From positions 13,770,435-13,834,434 of the forward strand of contig CM068546.1 in the NCBI GenBank assembly GCA_035048495.1: 64,000 nucleotides of DNA, in the 5' to 3' direction. The notes under the pieces are model-generated. The model had not been told where the DNA came from and made no database searches. It was given only the letters and a program-made list of their open reading frames with translations. Each line of letters begins with the position of its first letter. Position 1 is the stretch's first letter. Shown one piece after another: positions 34,286 through 46,314 of the stretch. This DNA comes from Euptelea pleiosperma (taxonomy: Eukaryota > Streptophyta > Magnoliopsida > Ranunculales > Eupteleaceae). The position numbers and the translations under genes were made by a program.

Positions 34286-36830
34286 TTTGTGCCTAACGAC
34301 TGTGTGGATGTTCAACCCACATATTGGTGAATAAACACACTAAAAATCAGCTTGATTGATGATTTCTAGCCATTGGATTTACTACTCAACTCCTAAAAGA
34401 TACTAAAATCTATGGCTAGAGATGACCAATCAAGTTAATTTTTTTGGTTTGTATGTCCAACAAGGGGTGGGTTACACATCCATGCGGTTAGTGGACTGGG
34501 GCCGTCTCTCACATGGGGCCTAAGGTGACCTCCTTACTGGTCCTTAGGTGGACCAACAAACCAAAAATCATCCTGATTGATTATTTCTAACCATTAGATT
34601 GGAGTCTTTTTCGCGGGTTGATTTTTATTGGTCGGGTCAAGCATTATTTGGGGTGCTCATATGCAAAGGGTAGAAATCAACAACCAAGCCTACCAAAAAC
34701 AAAATAATAAAAAATCAACAACCAAGTTTGGTCTGTGGGTCCACCTTGGGGATGGTGCAAACATCCATACGGTCAATGGTCTAAGAGTGTACCATGTGGC
34801 GCATTCTGACATCCATCAAAAGGTTTTGATGATGGACATTCTCGAGTTGACTTGCTACATGGCGAGCAAAACTTGCATGACCGGTTGTCAGCGACCCTTA
34901 TGATCTCGAGCCATGTGGCACATTTTAAGAGAGCAAGACTTGCCCGACCATAGGTGGTCAGGTAGCTACCTGACCACCCACAATATAAGCCACGTGGAAA
35001 TTTATTAGAGGACACTGACCGTATAGATGTTTGACCAATCTGTAAGTGGACCTACAAACCAAAAATCAGCCTGATTAGTGATTTCAAAACCGTTGGATCT
35101 TTATACGAAAATAATGGTAAATAATGCTCAAATTCCTACAGCTAAAATCAACCAACGAAAATGACTTCAACCAACGCTTAGAAATCACTGATCAGATTGA
35201 TTTCACCTAGGCCAAACATCTATACGGTCAGTGTCCTCTAATAATTAAATTTTCACGTGGCTTATATTGTGAGTGGTCAGGCAAGTCTTGCTCATTTTAA
35301 GAGGACACTAACCGTATGGATGTTTGGCCAAACCCTCGTTTTTAGAGGGTTAAAGTGACTTCTAAGCGTTGGATTGGAGTCATTTTCATGGGTTGATTTT
35401 AACCGTGGGAATTTGAGCATTATTTGGGGTACAAGATCTAATAATCGGCTGTTCTTGATTTGTAGGTCCACCTAGGGATTGGCCAAACAATCTGCGGTCA
35501 GCCGTCCTCTAAATATGTGCCATGCGGCTCATATTGTGGGAGTAAAACTTGTGTCACAAGATGTTGCGACGGAAGACGGTCACAGCACTCAATACGAGCC
35601 ACGCGGCATACTATTAGAGGACAATGACGGCATGGATGTTAGGGGAAGACGGTCACAGCACTCAATATGAGCCACGCGGCATACTATTAGAGGACGATGA
35701 CGGCATGGATGTTAGGCCAGTCACTCGGTGGACAGGTATACAAAAAATCAGACTGATTCGTGATTTCTAACCTATTCGATTGAAGTTATTTTCATGGGTT
35801 GATATTAACGGTAGGAATTTGAGCATTATTGAGCGTTATTTGGGTGCAAAAATCCAAAGGTTGTAAATCACTAAGCAGGCTGATTTTTGGTTTGTAGGTC
35901 CACCGAGGGACTGGCCAAACATCCATACGGTCAGCGCCCTATGATCGTGTGCCACGTGGCTCGTATTGAGTGCTGTGACCGGCTGCACAACATCTTGTAA
36001 CACAAGTTTTACTCTGTGGGAATAAAACTGTGGGGGTCGGGCTTATATGACCGTCGGCGATCGAGCAAGTTTTACTCGCACTCTTCTGAAGCCTGCAGAT
36101 ATCCACCGATGAGAAACTTCTATCACAAGAAATTGTAAATCACACAATCACAAGCCAATGAGTTCTCGGCATGTACACAAGGGCTCTGCAACGTACCCAT
36201 GTGCTTTTGCTTTGAGGTGTACGTGCCGAGAACTCATTGGCAGTGATTGTGTGATTTGCAATCCGATTGTGACAGTAGTTTTACTCTATACTCGCAAGTA
36301 CTGGAGTGAAACGTCGCCGACAGCCACAATGCCTGCCTCCGAGATTATATGACCGTCGGCGGTCATGCAAGTTTTACTCCCTACGTGGCACACTCTGCTG
36401 AAGCTTGCAGATATCCACAGATCCATACTCGCAAGTCGCAAGTACTGGAGCAAAACTTTGCCGACCGTCACGATGACTGCCCCAACGACCCGCCCACAAT
36501 ATGAACCAGGTGGCACATCTTTAGACGATGCTAACTGTATGGATGTTTGGCCAATCAATAAGTGAACTTACAAATCAAAAATCAACCTGATTAGTGATTT
36601 ATAAGCGTTGGATTGGAGTCGTTTTCATGGATTGATTTTGACCGTGTGAATTTCAGCATTATTGACCATTATTCGGGTCCAAGGATCCAAAGGTTTGAAA
36701 TCACTACTCAAGGCTAATTTATAATTATAGACCCATATAGGGATTGGTCAAACATCCATACATTCAGCATCCTCTAAAGTGTGACACGTGGCTCATATTG
36801 TGGGCGGTCATCGTTGGCGGTCACCGAAGC
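34286..36830. mobile_element. Cluster of foldback MITEs, some nested
   Basis: At least five copies of the GACCGTATGGATGTTTGGCC family: about 34290-34495, 34515-34800, 34975-35265, 35285-36015 (two interleaved; a 60-bp piece with CGGTCACAGCACTCAATA is duplicated at 35577 and 35651) and 36480-36820. A different foldback piece spans about 36020-36390 and shows GAGTTCTCGGCATGTAC mirrored by GTACGTGCCGAGAACTC, with GAGTAAAAC arms. Many arms carry GCCACGTGGC. No host gene is seen. Confidence 0.7.
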
Positions 36831-36910
36831 TATATCCCGATTCCCGAGTGCTGCACGGCTTCTCCTCGGGTGAATCGGTAATTTCCCCTGGCCTTTTCTT
36901 TATAAAAAAA

Positions 36911-37770
36911 GGGAATTTTTGACATACCCCCGTGTTATCTTTAAAATTTGACAGACCCCCCCTCCCAATTTGAAAAAGCTGACATACCCCTCCATGACTC
37001 GGTCCACTGTCATTTGACCAGTGTTGACCCGAGATGACTACCAAATTTTTTATTTAAGGACGAAAGTGCCCTTGTCTTCAACTTTAGAACAAGGGTTTGA
37101 GTTTAGGCCAAGACCCAAACCCCAAATCAAACATGAAAAGAGGAGATTGAAAATAAAAATTAAAACCAATGTTGGTAAACTTGAGATCTTTTTTTTTTGA
37201 TTTTTTGATGAATTAAACAAATATTGAGAAGAAAAAACCCCCCAAGAAATAGATAAAACTCATGAAGGAATATTTTAAAATTGAGATAACCCATCTTTCT
37301 AAAATGGGCTAAAATCAACATCTTAAAAGCTTAAAATATAAATTGCTTTGTCTCATTTTTCATTTATGTTATTTAAAATTTTAAAACTAAAATTTTATGC
37401 TGTGTTTTTATTTATTTATTTTTATTTTTATATACCTTGGGTTTTAAATTATTGTCGGAGTGGTGGCCAGCTGACCATGAGACTCCGGTCGGTTGGTCGC
37501 CGGTGATGGATGGCCAACCCATTGGAATCTCTTGGCTGGCCGTCCATCACAGCCGTTTGATTTGGGGATAGGGTTTTTGCCCAAACCTTTGTTTCAAGGT
37601 TGAAGACAAGGGCATTTTTGCTATTTAATAAAAAAATTAGTAGTCAACTCGGGTCAACACTGGTCAAATGATAGTGGACCGAGTCATAGGGGTATGTCAG
37701 CTTTTTCAAATTGTGTGGGGGCGGTATGTCAAATTTTAGAGATAACATGGGGGGTATGTCTAAATTTCCC
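36911..37770. mobile_element. MULE-type MITE just upstream of PP2-B copy 2
   Basis: It starts GGGAATTTTTGACATACCCC and ends GGGGTATGTCTAAATTTCCC. The arms extend about 190 bp: GACTCGGTCCACTGTCATTT is mirrored by AAATGATAGTGGACCGAGTC, and AAGTGCCCTTGTCTTCAAC by GTTGAAGACAAGGGCA. Flanks are A-rich 9-mers (ATAAAAAAA and TTAAAAAAA), compatible with a target duplication. The end GGGAAATTT resembles the MULE at 4619. It leaves only about 100 bp between itself and the PP2-B start codon. Confidence 0.75.
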
Positions 37771-37872
37771 TTAAAAAAAAAAAAAAGTACGACCAAGTAG
37801 ACTCTAACAAGAAACTTTAGCGACGAAGGTTTTAACCCTTTTTTCGAGAGATCGAGAGACAGCGAGAGAAAA

Positions 37873-40800
37873 ATGGAGCAAGAGAATACGGTGGATTTCT
37901 ACATCTTGCCGGAAGGATGTATATCTAACATCCTCTCCTTCACATCTCCTCGTGATGCGTGTAGATCATCTCTGGTCTCATCCATCTTCAAATCCGCTGC
38001 AGATTCAGATTACGTCTGGGAGAAGTTTCTGCCGTCCGATTATCAAGACATCATCTCCAGATCGGTTTCTCCTTCTACGTCGGTGCCTTTCTCCTCTAAG
38101 AAAGACCTCTATTTTCGTCTCTGCGATAACCCCATTCTCATCGACGGGGGTAATAAGGTAATTTTAATTTTATCTTCCTTTCTTTTCTTCGCAAAACTCG
38201 TTAGTTAGCGAATCTGTAGAAAGTTGAAAGCTTGAAACCATACGTACTTTGAAATGTCTGCTTGATCACCGACTTGTTCTTCTGTACTTGTAATCAACTA
38301 GTGTTGTGTGCTTTCTAAAGAATTGAAGCAAATTTAAAAAAAAAAAAAAAAAAAAATCCTCTTGTCCATCTCTCCAATCGGGTCATCTTGAGGGCCACCA
38401 AATGCCCCCTTGAGAGACTTTACTGGGCCTACCAGGACTTGTAGATAGTTGTTTGTGATTCATATTAAGTGCACCAAACATGGGAGATTATTGCAAAATG
38501 TGTTATATGATTGAAGTTAACACACTAATCACTTGGGTGAACGTACTGGGTTCTATGTCACACAAGCTGTAATGTAGCCAGGGTTATAATTGACCTTAAA
38601 AATGTGTGACATTGATGGGATGATCTAGATCGATTGAAATTGTTAAATTGAGGATTGGTTTGACCACCATGTCTCAACATTTAATCTTCTAAAAGTACAA
38701 CACACATCCTCTAAACACTTTAATTAATCTACTCAAACTAACCTAAATACAAATGTTAAGGCACAACACACAATGTTGTAAACATAGCCCAATCAGATAC
38801 TGAAATGGCCAGTTGACCCAGTTGTAACTTCACCACATTGGACATAATGATAAGAGTGAAGCTTAAAACCCATTTTTTCTGGCTTGGACATGAGTTCATG
38901 CCATATAAGGTTTGGGCCTGCAGGTTTGGTTGGACGAGAACCTTGGCCTAGGATTCAGAATTTCGGGTTGCACTTTTGTAACCCAAAACTCAGGCTCATG
39001 CCATATTTTACTTGAAAAATTGAGTCGGGCTCAGGAGAGGTTTCGGGCTTGGGCCCGAATGTACACCCTTATCATTGGCCATTAAGTTATGTTTGTTTGT
39101 TTTTTAACACACATTAATAAATCTCCTGTGTTTGTGAATCCCCTGAGTTTTTATTCCTTTTGTCTTGCCCCTTTGATTGTGTTTATGGGTGTCAACACGG
39201 CCCTTTGAAGGCTCTAAAATGAGGGCATTTTCTTTATAAATTTCAAGCCCTTAGGGTCGGGTTAGGCCCCAATATGTAAGGCCCTTCTAAATAAGGGTTG
39301 GGCCAAGGTAGCACTTAGTCAAGCCTGGCCCTTCTTATTATATTGTCCACTTGATAAATACCTAATTTACACCCGTTTTTAAACCCTAATCTCTTTCTTT
39401 CAACCTTTTCATTCTCAATGACAACAGAAAGCTCTCAACTCTCTCATAACTCTAACAACTCTCTTAACTTCATTGTCTCTCTCTCTTAACATCCTCTCAA
39501 CCTTCTCTTAACTCTCTTGAGTAATGCTATCTGCCTCTCGATTCTTCAAGAAAGAAGCGAAAGATGATGAGTTTTTAATCCTCATTCTAGAAAATCAACC
39601 AGCCAAATATGTTTCTCCTCTCTTTTTTGTATACAAATATCATTTTGTGTATATTTGAGTTTATTTTCTAAGGTTTCTATGTGAGTGTTTGGGGTTATGT
39701 TATAAGTTTTATTCAAGGTCATTTTTGGGCAGTACTAGTTTGGAGGATGGAGTAATGCTTCGGTGTTGTTCTTAGGGGTGGTGAAGTTGGTTTTGGGGTT
39801 TGTTTCAGAAACTTGTTTGTGATGATATTGGATTTTTTAGTCTTCGAATTCCTCTTGTATTTGGGTAATTATCGTTACGCATACATGATTGTAGTTTTGG
39901 ATTATGTTTTCGTTAAGACCCAAACCAATACTCCAAAAGCACATTGGTGATAGTGGAGCGGAAAGCTAAGGTCTTAACCTAGGATCGTAACATTCCACCA
40001 CCCTTCAAAGCCGACGTCCACGGCGGCCCACTCTAAGGTGGCTTTCACTCCGGTACCCCTATTTTCTCACTTTTTTTTTTGTGAGCGGGCCCCCAGCATT
40101 TTTTCCAGTACCCCTATTTTCTCATTCTTTGAGCGAGCCCCCAGGTAGCCCTTTCCCTAGGTCGCCCCCCAGGTAGCCCTTTCCTTAGGTCGCCCCTTCC
40201 GAGACTGATCACAATAGGCCACTATGGTGGGCCCTCCATATCTCATACTATGGTGAGCTCTTTTTTTTTTTTATTTAACCTCCATAGCCCATCCTATGGC
40301 GGGCCCTTCGTATCCCATACTACGACAAGCCCATGGTTTTTTTTTTTATTATTATATACCATAGTTGCCTCTCCCGTGACTCGAACCCTGGAGGTGGAGT
40401 TGGCTCTGATACCAAATGTTAAGACCCAAACCAATACTCCAAAAGCACCTTGGTGATAGTGGAGCGGAAAGCTAAGGTCTTTTTAACCTAGGATCGTAAC
40501 AGTTTTCTATTGGAATTTGGAAATGGTATTTTTATAAGTATGAAGCATGTTTAAGATAAGGGGACACCCTAAAAAATACAACCAAGAGGGACCTAAAAAG
40601 GAGGTCTATAAGACAATATTTATCTGCCTCTTAAGAAAAAGAAGAAACTCATATCAGTTCCTCCTATCTAACCACAAAAGCATAGAACAAAACAGCATCT
40701 AAACTCTGGTGAGGAAGAAGCCCAGAGATCCAAAAAGCTTTAACTTTCAACCACCCTAGGGATGTCTTCTTTTTTCCCTTCAAAAATACGGGAATTCATT

Positions 40801-43131
40801 TCTTTCGTAATGCCCACATGATAGCAAATGGAAGAATATGCCAAAGGTCCTATCCCTTGAAAATTTTATTACAAGCTTCCTTAGATTGAGTTGATCACAT
40901 GTTCTGGTGCAATATAATAAATGCCAAATTGAGAGAAAAAAACCTGCCATATAGCAAATGTGAAAGGGAAATGTTAAGTAGATGATTTATTGACTTAGCG
41001 CTTGATTTGCACAAGGAGCACAAGCATCTATTCGGCAACATCATTATCCTCCTATTCAAATGGTCCACGATCAAAATCTTGTCTAGAATATTAGTCCAAA
41101 CGAAAAAATAACTTTGGATAGGATATGAACCCCCAAGCTAGGGACGCTGGAAAAAGCCTTTGTTCCATCGGATTAATATTATAGAAAAATGACCTGGTTG
41201 AGAAGATACCCATAGGATCTCATCTACATAACTTCATGTTTGAATCTAAAGCATGCAAATGTCCATCACCTACTCTGGACAAAAGAGAAGCAAGGATGTC
41301 CAACTCCCAATCATTGATATTTCTTCTAAAGCCAAGATTCCATGAGACAATGCCCACTATGCTAACAACACAATCTTGAATCTTGGCCCCATGGATCTCT
41401 GACATGTGATATAGAGTAGGGAAGGCAAGCCACAGTAGTTCTTTCCCACACTAAAGATCCTCCCAAAAGTGAACCCCATCTCCTCACCCTACTTTATAAA
41501 GAATATCCAAACTAAAACTCTAGTACATAAATTAAACTTTTAAAACATGTTGAAAAGTTTTAAGGCATTGAGGTTTGACATATATTTGTTTCACTGGTGA
41601 TTTAATGAGTAAACAATTTATTTATGTACTTGATGATAGGACTTTTGTTACAATTCTGATTGACTTTTCAAGAAATTTAAATACTTAGAAAAGGTTCAAG
41701 GTTCAACGTGTAAAGGGAATTAATATTGTGTTAGTAATGTTTGTGGAATATGATTATCATACTGATATCTGAAGTAAGGAGATGTCTATTTAATGTTGAA
41801 TTGTTCTAGCCGAATTAAAATTAATTTTATTTTTAAATTGTTCATTCTATGTGTTCATTTTTTTCAAAGCATAGATTTCTACAGATTCTTTCCATGACTT
41901 GTAATAGTTCTTACTCATTTATTTTTTAAACAAGCATCTACTTTTTTTACTTAAAAAAGTTTATATATCTTAATGCTCTTCATCTAGGCCCTGACCCTTG
42001 AGAGTAGGGCCTCACCCCTATAGGTGAAGGCTGGGGCTAGGGTCGGGCTGGCCCTTTGGCAGCCCTAATTGTGTTACTGTGTAACTGTCATAAATATAAC
42101 CTGTCACCCAAAAATTGAAATTTTTTTACTTTTATTGGGATAATCTTTTTTGACTTGGTCAATGACAGTCAAAACATGGTCAAGAACAAAAGAATGAAAA
42201 GTTGGAGGTTTCACTAACAATAGAAGATGTATGAAGGGGCTGTTAAAAAAAACCTTTTAAGTTGTCCCACGACCCTAGTGTTTGGTCATTAGGATTCCCA
42301 CCACTGAAGGGCTTCTCTAGAGTCAAGCATCATTAGGAGAGTATTCTCACTTGCCTGGTACAGATGGCAGCACCTGACATGTTCTACAGCTTCAAAAAAT
42401 TTGGTTTTCTTTACAACTGACAGCTTAGGCAAGTACATCCAAAGGAGTCCACAGATTTGTTAACCTTTTTTTGTGTTGCAATAGCACTCGGCCACGTGGC
42501 AAAGAGGAATGTTTCTTTTCTTTATTTATTTATTTTTCTATTTGGATAATTCTAGCTGTAATTTATAGTGGAAAGGTAAACGGACAAGGGCATAATCCAC
42601 ATAAAGGTTTTAAATTTCGGCGAAACTCTCAAAATTTCGAGTCCAAAATTTTGGTTTCAAACTTGACCAAGATCAAAATCCCTCAAATTTTGATTTTCTT
42701 TCCATTTTTAATGGTAAAAAGTAAGATTCACTTTATCTTATGGGAGACTATAGAAAGATAAAAGTGATAGGATTTGCTTCTATTAATAAAGGATATTAAT
42801 TTTATCATTTATAATTTTTTTAATATTTCACTAAAATTTTGAAATTTGCCCGACTTGGATCGAAACCAAGGTCATAATTTAAATTTAAGTCTTTGTCCAC
42901 ATGATCATTGTAATTGCTCCACTGACAAGTTTTGCGGTATCACTAGAGAATTATCCCTTTAATTTTTCTTTGTATGGGTATAAAAGAAAATGTTGGCATT
43001 GTCGTTTAAACAGAGCTTTGCAGTAGAGAAATGGAGCGGGAAGAAGTGTTACATGCTTGGAGCAAGGGAGCTTTCAATTGTATGGGGAGACACTCCTCAG
43101 TACTGGAGGTGGAGAGCTCTACCGGAGTCCA

Positions 43132-43185
<54 letters not shown>

Positions 43186-43774
43186 CTCTCTGTGTGGAAA
43201 TGGAGATCTCTATGTGTGTGTGTGTGCACGGCATTCTTTATACAGTTATTATATCTATGCACATGTACATGTACACAGATTCTCAGAGGTGGCTGAGCTC
43301 TTGAAGGTGTGTTGGCTCGAAATCCATGGGAAGATGGAGAGTCGCATTCTATCCCCAAGGACAACTTACGCGGCCTACCTTGTGATCAAGTTCGTTGAGG
43401 GTGCACGCGGGCTTGAAAACATGCCTGTAGATGTCTCTGTCAAATTTGCTGGAGGTAGAGGGGGAGGTGGAGAGCATGCTGTGTACTTGGATCCCGAGGG
43501 CGGTCGAAGGCAACAAGACCATATTGCACGTCGTATTGGGCTAGTTCATTGGAGCTTCGGTCACATGTTATCGTCACTGCCATCTATGTCGCAATGGGAG
43601 GGGAAGTTCCCACGGGAGAGAGGAGACGGATGGATGGAGATTGAGATGGGGGAGTTCTTTAACGAACAAGGAGAAGATGGGGAAGTGCAGCTGACCCTGA
43701 AGGAGGTGAAGGGTGGTCATTGGAAGAGTGGGCTCATAATCCAAGGGATCGAGCTTAGGCCCAAAAGAAAGTAA
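37873..43774 (+). CDS. PP2-B: F-box/PP2-B protein, copy 2, complete three-exon gene
   Basis: Exons 37873-38157, 43014-43132 and 43279-43774 join to 300 codons including the stop, the usual PP2-B length. Exon 1 holds the F-box (LPEGCISNILSFTSPRDACR, about residues 12-31, running on to SDYVWEKFLPSDY). This module binds Skp1/ASK proteins in SCF ubiquitin ligases. Exons 2-3 encode the PP2 lectin-like domain, from SFAVEKWSGKKCYMLGAREL to GHWKSGLIIQGIELRPKRK. Junctions are canonical: AAG|GTAATT and AAACAG|AGC (phase 0); CCAG|GTTTCT and ACACAG|ATTC (phase 2). Intron 1 is 4856 bp and full of transposons; intron 2 is 146 bp with a (CT)n run at the donor. The ATG at 37873 opens the F-box directly after a short leader. 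Family members respond to stress and may recognise glycoproteins; the substrate is unknown here. Confidence 0.9.
38158..39183 (+). other. Intron 1 of PP2-B copy 2, proximal part
   Basis: Non-coding. It includes an A run at 38336-38357 and otherwise unique-looking AT-rich sequence. No gene or repeat end was recognised. Confidence 0.5.
39911..40501 (-). mobile_element. TRIM (miniature LTR retrotransposon), complete
   Basis: Terminal direct repeats at 39911-39992 (82 bp) and 40417-40501 (85 bp) read TGTTACGATCCTAGGTTAA...GGTCTTAACA on the minus strand. A perfect 5-bp duplication GTTTT (39906-39910 and 40502-40506) flanks it. Just inside the 5' repeat the minus strand reads TTTGGTATCAGAGCCA, the initiator tRNA-Met primer site. 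A purine tract AAGGGTGGTGGAA abuts the 3' repeat. The 424-bp interior has no coding potential. All structural parts of a TRIM are present. Confidence 0.9.
40530..41500 (-). pseudogene. LINE-1 ORF2 C-terminal remnant
   Basis: On the minus strand the frame at 41405-41220 reads VSWNLGFRRNINDWELDILA. This matches the W(N/D)L(x)FRRNL(x)DWE(x)E wording found after the reverse transcriptase in plant L1 elements, before the zinc-binding region. Upstream it reads VKFWEDLW-like sequence, and downstream FSTRSFFYNI-like sequence with many stops. It is badly decayed and lacks the catalytic part. It lies within the hAT-type element and next to the TRIM. Confidence 0.65.
42068..43013 (+). other. Intron 1 of PP2-B copy 2, distal part homologous to 500-1776
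   Basis: It shares TAGCACTCGGCCACGTGGC...GGAATGTTTCTTTT and the last 200 bp before exon 2 with the DNA upstream of copy 1. No coding sequence. It ends at the AAACAG acceptor. Confidence 0.6.
43137..43182 (+). repeat. (CT)23 microsatellite at the intron 2 donor
   Basis: About 23 CT units begin four bases after the exon 2/intron 2 border (CCAG|GTTTCTCT). The corresponding intron of copy 3 has a shorter CT run at the same place; copy 1 has no intron. Confidence 0.95.
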
Positions 43775-44450
43775 ATAAACGAAATAGAGAAAATAAAGGC
43801 ATGAAGTGTTGATCAGTAATACCTGTCCGGCATGTTGGTGATGCCAAATATTGCAGGGTGACACTTTTATTGGACCAACACCTCAGGCTGCTGCTTATTT
43901 TTATTATACTTGTAAGAGAATAAATCCTGTTTGTGGATTGAACAGATGTTTAGCCTAGTAGTACATGTACGAAGTTTCCTTGTAATCCCTTTTGTATTCC
44001 TAGAAAACAACATTGGTTGTGCTCACCTTAGAAAAAATACCAAAGAAAAACAACAGAAATGTCAAAAAAAATAAAAATTAGAACCAAGCCAACTGGTTGG
44101 TTAATTGTTGATTGGTCGAGGAACCCATTTCAGCAATGGACCAAGAGTGCAAGTTTGGTGGCAAGGCACTCTTTCATGCCCACTTTTGGCTCACTTCTTG
44201 TTGGACTTACACCAAAAATTAGCATGATTGATTACACCAAAAATTAGCATGATTGATGATTTATAATGGGGTGATTGTTAACATGGCTCAAGCTCCGAGA
44301 GGTTCCGAGGACCCCCTTTTTCTGACCCCTCTCGGTGTTCATGCGCCGTGGATTTCACGAATCCAATGGTGGTTGTAAGCGCCCCAAAAAGTAGAAAAAA
44401 GTTATGCCAGCTGCTGCGCTAACAACCACCGTTGGATTAAATCAATATCT
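43775..44450 (+). other. 3' flank of PP2-B copy 2
   Basis: It continues the duplicated block: AATAGAGAAAATAAAGGCATGA (a likely polyadenylation region with AATAAA) and AAAGAAAAACAACAGAAATGTC near 44042 are shared with copies 1 and 3. Further right are a short direct repeat (ACACCAAAAATTAGCATGATTGAT at 44210 and 44234) and unassigned DNA. Confidence 0.5.
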
Positions 44451-44579
44451 CATGTTAGTCTACTCCATTTTATGATTCTTAGGACATGTGGTCTTTGTGA
44501 GAGTTCATGGTCTTTTTGAGAGCTCAATGCAATGATTTATTAATGTCCTCGTGATTCATCAATTTTCTTATTTTTGGTG

Positions 44580-44940
44580 TGGACAGTTTATATTTCAGGA
44601 CTATTTCTACCTTAAGACTTTGAAGTAAAATCCAATTCGGGACCTCGCGTCCAACTTGGGCAAATGAGGTCAAAATCTCCTGAAACCTCTTCCAACACTT
44701 CAAATGTGTTGGAAGAGACAGGGTCAAAATCCGATGTCCGGTTGAAAAACTGTAGTTAGTTGTAGGTTTAGACATTTAAGACTTAAATTTGAAGTCTATT
44801 TCGGGTCCTCGATGTCTAAATCGGGCAAATGAGATCAGAATCTCTTAAAACCTCTTGCAACACTTCAAATGTGTTGGAAGAGATGGTGTCAAAATCTGAT
44901 GTCCGGTTGAAAAACTGAAGTCAATTATAGGTTTTTTCAA
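44580..44940. repeat. Tandem pair of about 180 bp
   Basis: CCTCTTCCAACACTTCAAATGTGTTGGAAGAGA and ATCCGATGTCCGGTTGAAAAACTG occur at about 44690-44755 and again, slightly changed, at about 44865-44920. Each unit contains a short hairpin (CCAACACTTC...GTGTTGG). No coding sense is seen. Confidence 0.6.
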
Positions 44941-45264
44941 GTTATAACTTAAACAACTTAATTTTTATTTTTGTTATTATAATTAGTTTACTATTTTTTG
45001 TTTTGCAGAGACCAGCTAATAATTGACCCAATGCCGTTGTGTCTTCTTTGTTTGTTTGTTTTTTGGTTTTTGAACGGTGTATTGTACAAAAATTTATGGT
45101 ATTCGAACCGTGGATTGTAATAATTTTTAAGTTTAATGGATATTTTTTATACATTTGTTTGTATTTTAATTTCATAAACAAAATTGTACAGGTCACGTGT
45201 TATAAAATTGTACAGGTCACATGTAATAAATTCATATTTGAAAATGTAAAAAAAAAATTAAAAA

Positions 45265-45599
45265 ATTTACTTTTAGCGGCGGTTTCTCTCTAAAAAGGGC
45301 ACCTTTAGCGGTGGCCAGAATTGCCCCCACCGCTAAATGAACTTTTAGCGGCGGACATTGACCGCTGCTAATAGTAACATTTAGCGGCAAATGCACTTTT
45401 AGTGATGGACAAGGACCGCTATAAATAGTAACATTTAGCAAACCACCGCTAAAAATACTATTAGCCACAACGTTTTCATGGATTTTGGAGGGATTATTTG
45501 TGACGGCCAAATGTGGGGCTGACCGCTGCTAGAACCTTTAGAGGTGGTTTTTGATACCTTTAGTGTCGGGCACTGCTAATACCCTCTTTTCTTTTAGTG
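45265..45599. mobile_element. CACTA-type element, one end
   Basis: Repeated subterminal TTTAGCGG/CCGCTAAA motifs in both orientations lead to CTCTTTTCTTTTAGTG at 45599, the inverse of a CACTAAAAGAAAAGAG terminus. The other end was not identified; the unit may extend left toward about 44.3 kb. No transposase. Confidence 0.55.
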
Positions 45600-45797
45600 A
45601 TTCTTGGAATTCTTGCTAAATCATGGTTATTGTTCACATAATCCGTGATTTTAGGAGTCTATTATATTTCTTGCAATTAGAGGTGATCTGACATTTATCT
45701 AGCTAGAAAGTGTCAGTTGTCATGATGGGCAAGGTTAAGGCCTAACTGGATGCTTGCCTTGTTGACACAATCCAGTTGGCAAGTTTCGAACTTTGAA

Positions 45798-46290
45798 GGT
45801 CCCCCCCCCTCCCCCAAAATGTTTGACACGTACCCTTTGTTAACCACCCTTAACCAAGTAACCAAGGGGTTAACTTGGGTTGGGTTTAGGCCTTGAAGTA
45901 CGTGTCTGACATTTTGGCAGGGGGACCTTCAAAGTTTGAAGGATCCCGGGACCAGCGAATTATTTCTCGTCTCGAGAAAAAATTCGTTGGTCTCGGGGTT
46001 CTTCCCCCCTCCCAAAAAAAAAAAAATGTTAGACACATAAGGGTGGACTTTAAAGGTCCCCCTGCCAAAATGTTAGACACGTACTTCAAGGCCTAAACCC
46101 AACCCACGTTCCCTTGGTTAGTTGGTTAAGGGTGGTTAACAAAGGGTACGTGTCAAACATTTGGGGGAGGGGGGGCTTCAAAGTTTGAAGGACCCCGGGA
46201 CCAAACGAGAAAAAATTCGTTGGTCCCGAGTTCCTTCAAACTTTGAAGGTCCCCCTGCCAAAATGTCAGACACATACTTCAAGGCCTAAA
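45798..46290. repeat. Large imperfect palindrome (foldback element)
   Basis: The left arm (CAAAATGTTTGACACGTACC ... GTTAACTTGGGTTGGGTTTAGGCCTTGAAGTACGTG, 45825-45905) is mirrored by about 46077-46165. An inner pair, TTTGAAGGATCCCGGGACCA and TCGGGGTTCTTCC, surrounds TCTCGTCTCGAGA at 45965-45977. A further unit with TCAAAGTTTGAAGG follows at 46170-46260. No coding sequence. Confidence 0.6.
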
Positions 46291-46311
46291 CCCAACCCAC
46301 GTTTTTTCGGA

Positions 46312-46314
<3 letters not shown>

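Larger units (their letters stand above)
39184..42067. mobile_element. hAT-type element in PP2-B intron 1
   Basis: The ends TATGGGTGTCAACACGGCCC and GGGCTGGCCCTTTGGCAGCCCTA are imperfect inverted repeats, flanked by a perfect 8-bp duplication ATTGTGTT (39176-39183 and 42068-42075), the hAT hallmark. The subterminal GGGTCGGG/CAGCCC wording resembles the hAT-type element at 62994-63901. Inside are a TRIM (39911-40501) and a LINE-1 remnant; no hAT transposase is seen. Without the TRIM it is about 2.3 kb. Confidence 0.7.

Noticed and set aside
34286..36830. CRISPR-like array in the repeat cluster
   Set aside because: The repeats are long inverted arms of foldback transposons with variable spacing, in a plant genome.
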